A DNA stretch of 36,873 nt from Patescibacteria group bacterium UBA1370 (lineage in GTDB: Bacteria > Patescibacteriota > Microgenomatia > UBA1400 > PJMF01): positions 1-36,873 of the forward strand of contig DBRK01000009.1 of assembly GCA_002306315.1 (NCBI GenBank). The letters run 5' to 3'. Each line of letters begins with the position of its first letter. Within the stretch, counting starts at the first letter, position 1. A model generated the notes under the pieces. The model was given only the letters and a program-made list of their open reading frames with translations. It had not been told where the DNA came from and ran no database searches. Of this stretch, positions 31,473 to 36,873 are shown piece after piece. Made by a program: the position numbers and the translations under genes.

Positions 31473-31501
31473 TTGAGTAAACCTGGTCTGTAGCGTATAA
31501 T
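31473..31501 (+). promoter_or_regulatory. Promoter of rpsP-khpA
   Basis: TTGAGT (31473-31478), 17-base spacer, TATAAT (31496-31501). The leader of about 77 bases carries a hairpin at 31535-31555. Confidence 0.65.
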
Positions 31502-31534
31502 TGCTATTCTGTCAGAACGAAAAGATCAGAAATC

Positions 31535-31555
31535 GGAGCTGCAGCTTCCAGCTCC
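31535..31555 (+). promoter_or_regulatory. Hairpin in the rpsP leader
   Basis: GGAGCTG (31535-31541) pairs with CAGCTCC (31549-31555) around 7 bases, in the untranslated leader before AAGGA and the rpsP ATG. It has no T-run, so it is not a terminator. It may be a structural or regulatory element. Confidence 0.4.
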
Positions 31556-31584
31556 ACCAATAAAACAATAAGGACATAACGCTT

Positions 31585-32016
31585 ATGCTGAAAATTAAAT
31601 TAGCTCGGTTTGGTAAGAAAAACCAGCCGCACTATCGGATTGTTGTCAATGAGGCCCGCTCCAAACGCGACGGCAAATACATTGCGCTACTGGGTCACTA
31701 TGCTCCGGTTCAGGAACCAAAAATTCTGGAGATAGACCTCAAAGCCTACCAAGAATGGATTGCCAAAGGCGCCCAACCCACCGAGACCGTGGCTGCTTTG
31801 GCCAAACGTTTAGAATCCGGCAATCCTTTCCCGGCCAAGAAAGCCCGACCTTCCAAGAAAGCCAAAGCAAAAGCTGCTGCACCAGCAGAAACGGCTGTTA
31901 AAGAAGAACCGGCAACCGAGGAAGTCGCTGAGCAAACAGACGCAGAGGCAACCGAGACAGCAACTGCAGCAGAAACTGCCGAGGCAGCTGCTGAAACAGA
32001 AGCTAAATCAGAATAA
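31585..32016 (+). CDS. rpsP: 30S ribosomal protein bS16 with long acidic tail
   Basis: 143 residues against about 80-90 usual. Residues 1-80 are bS16 (MLKIKLARFGKKNQPHYRIV, ARSKRDGKYIALLGHYAP). A Lys/Ala-rich hinge (KKARPSKKAKAKAAAPAE) is followed by a Glu/Ala/Thr-rich tail of about 50 residues. AAGGA lies ten bases before the ATG. Followed by khpA, as in the usual ffh-rpsP-khpA-rimM-trmD order, but rimM and trmD are not next. Confidence 0.94.
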   Translation: MLKIKLARFGKKNQPHYRIVVNEARSKRDGKYIALLGHYAPVQEPKILEIDLKAYQEWIAKGAQPTETVAALAKRLESGNPFPAKKARPSKKAKAKAAAPAETAVKEEPATEEVAEQTDAEATETATAAETAEAAAETEAKSE

Positions 32017-32058
32017 TAATTCGTGCCCAACTAATCCGGCACTTTCAAGAAGGAAAAC

Positions 32059-32289
32059 ATGAAAAACCTGCTTGAGTACATTCTCATCCACTTGGTTGAA
32101 CATCCTGAGGAAGTTTCTATTGTAGAGGAACCCGGCGAGCGCGGCACCACTTTTTTCATTCATGTCCATCCTGATGACGTCGGCCGAGTAATCGGCAAAG
32201 GCGGCTCAGTTATCCACGCTATCCGCAATATTGGCAAAATCCGGGCTCTCAAAGAGGGCATCCACGCCCAAATCACCATCGCAGATTAA
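32059..32289 (+). CDS. khpA: KH-domain RNA-binding protein KhpA (YlqC)
   Basis: 76 residues, a single type II KH domain with GRVIGKGGSVIHAIRNI (GxxG = GKGG) and preceding beta strands. It binds RNA, with partner KhpB in other bacteria. It follows rpsP by 42 bases, the standard neighbour. AAGGAAA lies just upstream of the ATG. Confidence 0.9.
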   Translation: MKNLLEYILIHLVEHPEEVSIVEEPGERGTTFFIHVHPDDVGRVIGKGGSVIHAIRNIGKIRALKEGIHAQITIAD

Positions 32290-32328
32290 GCCACTATTGC
32301 TGTTAATACTCAGCAAGCGGAAAATTTT

Positions 32329-33120
32329 CTAGTTCAAGAAAAGAATTGGGTCAGCGCCGAAGAGGTCCTCTAGACCGCCGTCGGTGATTCCTTCCGGTAT
32401 TGGCAATTCATTCAGTTCAAATGAACTCAATTCATTCAAGACAAACAGGTCCTGGTCTGCCAACACGGGTAGGGGAGCGTCCACCGTGGTTTTGATTGTC
32501 TGCGTAAAGAAGAAGGTGTTCAGGGTCAGCTCGGCTTGCGCCTCGGTTTCGCCAGCTCTTTCGGAAGACACCGAAAGCTTAACTATCGTGGAAAACGGCG
32601 ATATTTTTTCTATGCCGCTCAAGAAACGATGCAGATTTTCCCGTGGTCCCCGAACACTTAGTGTCAAATCCATCACATCCACTCCTTGGCTGTTCTGAGA
32701 AGCGCGCCGGCGAGCATTTTCAGCATTCAACTCAGCGCTGTCAGTTGCCACCAAACCAGGGCTTAGCTGCAACTCGGTAATTTGGATTTGTTCGGAAACC
32801 GCCACCATATTCAGGTTGGTCAACAGTTCCAACAGCGGTTTTTTGGAAGGAAGCGCCCGGTTAATAATGTCTACCTGAGAAAATTCCGGCGTATAACGTA
32901 CATTTTCCAACTGCGCCAACTTCTGCTCAAGTTTTTCCAACTTGGGCGCCATCTGATTGCCCTCAAGCCGCAGCTCGTTGGCGGCTTGCAGCTGGGGAAT
33001 AATCCCAGCCAGAACAATTATCCCTGCGCCTAGAGCCAGCAAAATCGTAAAAACCAAGTAATTCCGGGTATGCCAGAAAATCTTTAGGTTGAATGGTCGT
33101 TTGTCTTTTGCTGTTGGCAT
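32329..33120 (-). CDS. pilO: Type IV pilus assembly protein PilO-like
   Basis: 263 residues. One membrane helix (about 20-43, YLVFTILLALGAGIIVLAGI), a coiled coil (LEKLEQKLAQLENV), then a periplasm/outside-facing ferredoxin-like domain (LLELLTNLNMVAVSEQIQIT, LTLSVRGPRENLHRFLSGIE). Last of the PilX-like, M, N, O set; its ATG shares position 33120 with the end of pilN, so the stop and start overlap. Typical PilO forms the alignment complex with PilN. Confidence 0.75.
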   Translation of the reverse strand: MPTAKDKRPFNLKIFWHTRNYLVFTILLALGAGIIVLAGIIPQLQAANELRLEGNQMAPKLEKLEQKLAQLENVRYTPEFSQVDIINRALPSKKPLLELLTNLNMVAVSEQIQITELQLSPGLVATDSAELNAENARRRASQNSQGVDVMDLTLSVRGPRENLHRFLSGIEKISPFSTIVKLSVSSERAGETEAQAELTLNTFFFTQTIKTTVDAPLPVLADQDLFVLNELSSFELNELPIPEGITDGGLEDLFGADPILFLN

Positions 33121-33695
33121 TACTGGCTAACTCCCCTGGTAGGCGATTCATCTTTAAACGTCACCGTCAGATGAACAGTATAAGCGCCGTCTGATCCCCG
33201 CCGCAAATTATTCTTGGTGATACTTGCAAATCTAGAAATCACATCTTCACGATTCAAGGTTGCAAATACTTCCTCAATCTTAAAAACACTCGGAGCAACA
33301 ATTGAAAAAACCAGTTCGTCGCTGTTGCTGCTGGTGTAATCAATACCGCTCACTTCAATACCGGGGCCAAAAATTTCATTAAAGAAAATCAGTGCTTCCT
33401 GCTTCTCCTTTCGTTTGCCAAACAATTGGCCAAGGGCTTTGAGTTTATGAACAAAAACCGTGTACTCTGCCTCCAGATCCTCATGACTGAGAATGGCAGC
33501 TCGGGTTTGTTCTTGGTGGTTCTCCAGACGGTCGAGGCGGTAGAGAAAAAACAGCCGGCCAGCCAGTGTCAATAAAAAGATTGCAAAAATTACACCTAGC
33601 ACTATTAAGGCGTAACGGAAATATACCCTGTCTTGTTGCTGTGCCTTGGTCAGTTCGCGGCGGGCAGCGCTGACAAAGTTAATGGTTTTTGCCAT
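33120..33695 (-). CDS. pilN: Type IV pilus assembly protein PilN-like
   Basis: 191 residues. A short cytoplasmic start with INFVSAARRE (the PilN N-terminal motif that binds PilM), one membrane helix (about 29-52), a coiled coil and a C-terminal domain (GIEVSGIDYTSSNSDELVFS). It starts four bases after pilM. Confidence 0.75.
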   Translation of the reverse strand: MAKTINFVSAARRELTKAQQQDRVYFRYALIVLGVIFAIFLLTLAGRLFFLYRLDRLENHQEQTRAAILSHEDLEAEYTVFVHKLKALGQLFGKRKEKQEALIFFNEIFGPGIEVSGIDYTSSNSDELVFSIVAPSVFKIEEVFATLNREDVISRFASITKNNLRRGSDGAYTVHLTVTFKDESPTRGVSQ

Positions 33696-33699
33696 ATTT

Positions 33700-34707
33700 T
33701 TATAATTCCCTCATCAAGAGACCCATGCAGATAGCCATGCTGGCATGATTGATGTTCTCAGGAATGTTCGCCTCAATGCCGGTAAATGGCGCAGCCACCA
33801 ACACCTCGGTACCCAATTCCTTGGTAACGTGCTGGACCAAGCCCGGCAGCGCAGCCGTGCCGCCAGCCAGAACTACCCGCTGTACAGTTTCTTGAGGATG
33901 TTGATTGACAAAGAACTGGACAGATTTTTTTAACTCACTTACTAACATATTTACCGCCGGCAACAAAGCAGCGCTCAGCTTGCCTTGGAACTGGCTCTCG
34001 TCCAAACCATAGGTGCGCTTGTACTGTTCAGCTTGCTGGGCATCCAGGCCAACCGACTGCTCCAAGGCGCGAGTCAGCAGCTGGCCGCCATTCATGTGAG
34101 AGATGGCAAACTGAAACTCACCGGCATACACCATAAGGATATCCATAGAACTGGCGCCCAAATTCACTACCAGGGTATTGGGATCCGTTCTGTCAAATTG
34201 AAGCGAGCGCATCAAAGCAATACCCTGAGTTTCCACCAGGCTGGGTTCGATGCCAATGGCATGGAAGACAGCCACAAATCTCTCAATCATCTGCTTGCGG
34301 GCGCCAACCAACAGAACCCGCATCGGGGTTTTATCATTTTTCTGCGGCCGGAAAAGTACCTGATATTCCAAAGACAACTCCTCCGGCGGAATGGGAATAT
34401 GCTGCTCAGCTTGCCAGTTGATGGCAGAAGCCAATTCTGCGTCCGAGAGCGGGGGAATTTCAATTACTTTGCTGGAAACCACCGACTCCGGCAGCGCCAA
34501 GCGGACATCGGAACGGGGAAGATTGTAATCGTTGATAACGGCATCGATCAATGCCGCCATTTTGTCCATAGAGGCATCGTCGGTAGGCAAAGCCAAACCG
34601 GTAGTATTAAAAACCTCGGCGACTTTTTCGACGGTAACACTTTTACCAGGTTTGCCGCTGAGGGCTTTAATCGAATAAGTACCGATATCAAGGGCTAGGG
34701 CAGGCAT
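33700..34707 (-). CDS. pilM: Type IV pilus assembly ATPase-fold protein PilM
   Basis: 335 residues of the actin/FtsA fold. ALDIGTYSIKAL at the N-terminus (phosphate 1), LVVNLGASSMDILMVYAGEF (phosphate 2) and VVLAGGTAALPGLVQHV near the C-terminus (adenosine motif) are visible. PilM binds PilN on the cytoplasmic side. It lies 17 bases after the PilX-like gene. Confidence 0.88.
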   Translation of the reverse strand: MPALALDIGTYSIKALSGKPGKSVTVEKVAEVFNTTGLALPTDDASMDKMAALIDAVINDYNLPRSDVRLALPESVVSSKVIEIPPLSDAELASAINWQAEQHIPIPPEELSLEYQVLFRPQKNDKTPMRVLLVGARKQMIERFVAVFHAIGIEPSLVETQGIALMRSLQFDRTDPNTLVVNLGASSMDILMVYAGEFQFAISHMNGGQLLTRALEQSVGLDAQQAEQYKRTYGLDESQFQGKLSAALLPAVNMLVSELKKSVQFFVNQHPQETVQRVVLAGGTAALPGLVQHVTKELGTEVLVAAPFTGIEANIPENINHASMAICMGLLMREL

Positions 34708-34724
34708 ATTTTCCAGTGTACTTT

Positions 34725-35528
34725 TTACTGTTGTTGTATTGCTCCCCCAGGAGAGTAGAGCGCATATTCAAGGAAGCGCGGCGCCCGGGGTTGGGTGCGC
34801 AAGGCTTGAATGATTTGTTGCTGGGTGTCTTCGCCTTCGGCTGTTTGAGATTCTGCGACTGAACGAATAAGGTGGGTTAGGTTTTGCCCACCAGAAACCG
34901 ACAGATTAGTGTCGAGGTATAGGGGCTTGATTAGAACGAGGACATCATCATCAAGTGTATTCAGGTTGAATCTGTACCTATAATCTCCAGTATCCTCTGC
35001 AGCATTAAAGCTGTGGAAACCGTCCCCCACACGTGAATCACAGGGCGGACTGGCTGAGGTATACCTTACCGTCACATCACCCGTTGCGTCTTGAGAATAA
35101 ATTGAAAAAAGTAGGGCAGCAGCGTCACAGTTTATACTGTCAGCCCACCTTAATGTTAGTTGCTCGCCGCCTGCCACTTCAATAGCTACGGAATCACCTT
35201 GAGGCACTCTGGTCGTCAATTGTCCCTGCGGCTCAATTGAGACATCCGTGTCAATTTGATCAGCAACCCGAAGATCTGAAAACTCCTCTGGTTGTTCTCC
35301 AAATTCTCCTTTGGAGAGAGCTTCCTCGACGCCGCTCTCAGCCGCGTTAAAAACCCGCGTTGACTCAGCTTCTTGGTCAGAAATAAACAGCTCTTCGGCA
35401 ACTTGCGCGCCCTGAGACAAACCGATAGTCAAGAGCACTACCGCAATCAAAGCAACGGCTGCAGCCACGACGCCGCTTTGGGAGGTGTTTTCTCGACCGG
35501 ACTGATGCCAACGAAAAATTGAGGACAT
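34725..35528 (-). CDS. PilX-like pilus assembly protein
   Basis: About 267 residues. After a short start (MSSIFRWHQSGREN), a hydrophobic helix (VVAAAVALIAVVLLTIGLS) is followed by ESTRVFNAAESGVEEAL, the AE-G motif seen in PilX/minor-pilin N-termini. The rest is a beta-rich outer domain with a Cys pair (SINCDAA, SPPCDSR). ATG at 35528 is preferred over 35561, which adds hydrophobic residues before the family start. First of a leftward set with pilM, pilN and pilO. Confidence 0.6.
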   Translation of the reverse strand: MSSIFRWHQSGRENTSQSGVVAAAVALIAVVLLTIGLSQGAQVAEELFISDQEAESTRVFNAAESGVEEALSKGEFGEQPEEFSDLRVADQIDTDVSIEPQGQLTTRVPQGDSVAIEVAGGEQLTLRWADSINCDAAALLFSIYSQDATGDVTVRYTSASPPCDSRVGDGFHSFNAAEDTGDYRYRFNLNTLDDDVLVLIKPLYLDTNLSVSGGQNLTHLIRSVAESQTAEGEDTQQQIIQALRTQPRAPRFLEYALYSPGGAIQQQ

Positions 35529-35671
35529 AGCAAACACAAGTATTATTACTGCACCCATCATACGCTAAAAGCTCTGGTTGATGCAACAGTGCATTCTGGG
35601 GTTTTCTCGGCGGGAATGTGGGAAAGGATACCGACAGGAAAAACAAAATAGGGTAGGGCGAAACCAAAAAC

Positions 35672-36244
35672 CTACTCGTGGTATTCTTCGTTTTCTTCCA
35701 TGTCTTTTTCAATCAGATTTCGGAGATAGACCGAGCGGGGGATTTTCTTCTCTTTGGAGATCCAGTCGAGGTAGTTGCCGATAGCGGGGGAAATGAAGAA
35801 ATTAAAGCGGACATCTTGGTGGCTGGAAGCGTAATCTAGCGCATCAGCGAGCACCGTTTCCAGGTTGCCATCATTGTAAGGTGCCAAAAGCAGCAAGTCG
35901 CCGCCTTCGTCGCGGAGCACATGCGGCCGGTGGCCTTCCTCATAAAGGGCGATTACTGGTTTTCCCAAAGAAAGGGCTAGAGAAATTTCCTGGCCGATAC
36001 CAAGACTTTGCCGCGAGACCTCAACCAAAACAAGGTCAGCGAGTTTTTTCATCTTTGTAAGTTCGCGCTGAGCCCTGATGGCTTCTTTTTCAGATTGCGA
36101 GCGGTATATTCCTGAATCCTTCTCAAGGAGTTCTTCGGGAAAAACACTGTGGCCTTGTGACTTAAGATGTTTAATTATCCGGATGCAATTTTTCCGCAGC
36201 TGATCGTCCATCTGGCTCAAGGATACCGAAAAGTAAATCTTCAT
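35672..36244 (-). CDS. Nucleoside 2-deoxyribosyltransferase-like protein with RHH-like C-terminus
   Basis: 190 residues. Residues 1-125 match the deoxyribosyltransferase-like fold: MKIYFSVSLSQ, LADLVLVEVSRQSLGIGQEI, ALSLGKPVIALYEEG; the Glu in GIGQEI is the position of the catalytic Glu in the family. Residues about 145-185 (VRFNFFISPAIGNYLDWISK then IPRSVYLRNLIEKDMEE) look like a ribbon-helix-helix unit. The joint activity is unknown. TAAAAT ends six bases before the ATG, so it may be leaderless. Next to a nucleotide deaminase gene. Confidence 0.6.
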   Translation of the reverse strand: MKIYFSVSLSQMDDQLRKNCIRIIKHLKSQGHSVFPEELLEKDSGIYRSQSEKEAIRAQRELTKMKKLADLVLVEVSRQSLGIGQEISLALSLGKPVIALYEEGHRPHVLRDEGGDLLLLAPYNDGNLETVLADALDYASSHQDVRFNFFISPAIGNYLDWISKEKKIPRSVYLRNLIEKDMEENEEYHE

Positions 36245-36267
36245 GAGGCTATTTTAGCACCCAGAGG

Positions 36268-36752
36268 TTACTTTTTCTTCTGGAAATAGTAGTGGTGGCG
36301 GACTGGCCGTCCCTGCAAAAATAAATCCTCACATTCCTCATTAAGTTTGCCGGGTACTGCTTCGAACTGGTACTTAGCTTCCTGATATCTGTCGGGCAAG
36401 TGAGGGCGTATTTTCATAGATCCAGTGCCATCTAGATCAGGGCCATAGACAACTCTCTTAAAATGATTAAGCAGAATTGCCCCATGACACATCGGACAAG
36501 GCTCATAAGTGACATATAGTGTAGCCTCATGGCCGCGTTCTGCCAAAATATCGGCTACCTTCTCTATAGCATCAATTTCCGCATGACAGATTTTGTTATT
36601 CTTAGAATAAACCTGGTTATAACCACGGGAAATTATTTCATCATCAAGGACTATGACGCAACCGACCGGCCAGTTGCCGGTCTCAAGCGCTTTTTCGGCT
36701 TCTTTCAAAGCCTCCTTCATGAAAAAACATCTCTGTCTTCGTTTTCAAGCAT
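36268..36752 (-). pseudogene. Cytidine/dCMP-type zinc deaminase gene with 5' frameshift
   Basis: The main frame (36720-36268, 150 residues) has CHAEIDAIEK and TYEPCPMCHGAILLNHFKRV, the HAE and PCxxC zinc sites of the deaminase family (TadA, CDD, dCMP, guanine deaminases). Upstream, ATG at 36752 encodes MLENEDRDVF in another frame; adding one T to the six-T run (36722-36727) joins it as DRDVFFMKEALKEAEKA, the usual family start. The ATG at 36720 has no ribosome binding site. Either an assembly error or a real shift; a functional protein from 36720 remains possible. The substrate is not clear. Confidence 0.6.
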
Positions 36753-36873
36753 TTTAAAAAAATTATTTGTGTATCAGTTATTGCCTGGAGTATCAGCAAT
36801 GTATGCAGGGTATTGTATCATGAGTCCGGACAATGTAGGTGCTCAATATTTGGGTGCTGTGAAGTGAAACGAT

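Noticed and set aside
1..36873. CRISPR array, insertion sequence or integrase
   Set aside because: No regularly spaced direct repeats and no transposase or integrase motifs were seen.
1..36873. Alternative genetic code with UGA as Gly (seen in some CPR lineages)
   Set aside because: Genes such as rplT end in UGA at the expected length, and no conserved protein has internal UGA.

Overview
The window looks like a chromosomal contig from a small-genome bacterium, most probably of the Candidate Phyla Radiation (Patescibacteria). This rests on compact gene packing, reduced versions of core proteins (PheT without its tRNA-binding OB domain, MiaB without TRAM, trigger factor without the prolyl-isomerase domain, an ACP without its serine), PilM/N/O genes, and a DUF5660-like protein that I associate with CPR genomes. 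UGA is used as an ordinary stop (for example at the end of rplT). The class within CPR is not resolved from sequence alone.

Positions 1-4200 are an accessory segment: the end of a membrane-anchored surface protein, a frameshifted HEPN-type gene, a divergent unit (a 39-residue basic peptide gene and a DUF3892 gene leftward; a sigma-like factor, an acidic protein and an ImmA/IrrE protease rightward) around a perfect inverted repeat, and a decayed comM/yifB remnant at the boundary. These genes often have strong Shine-Dalgarno sequences, unlike the rest of the window.

Positions 4800-12000 hold housekeeping genes, mostly leftward: a CAP-domain protein, uppP, the RNase P RNA with terminator, an AI-2E-type permease, miaA-miaB, a haem-type membrane protein, tRNA-Cys and a SAM hydroxide adenosyltransferase-like gene. 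Positions 11900-17500 are rightward: trigger factor, a DUF5660-like pair, tRNA-Val, infC-rpmI-rplT with terminator, and an O-antigen-ligase-like protein. A class A penicillin-binding protein lies leftward at 17.5-20.5 kb.

Positions 20600-25700 are an aromatic aminoacyl-tRNA synthetase cluster (pheS-pheT-tyrS). It is preceded by what looks like a transcription attenuator: a leaderless leader peptide carrying Phe-Tyr-Leu-Phe codons, an alternative antiterminator pairing and an intrinsic terminator. Then follow recG, a bL32-like gene, nusB, an ACP-like gene, rnc, a membrane TPR protein, rpsP and khpA. The right end is a leftward type IV pilus assembly set (PilX-like, PilM, PilN, PilO), a deoxyribosyltransferase-like protein with a ribbon-helix-helix-like tail, and a zinc deaminase with a probable 1-base frameshift at its start.

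A recurring pattern is a TATAAT-like -10 box 6-10 bases upstream of the start codon, with no room for a ribosome binding site. At least ten starts look leaderless, and this decides several of the start choices below.
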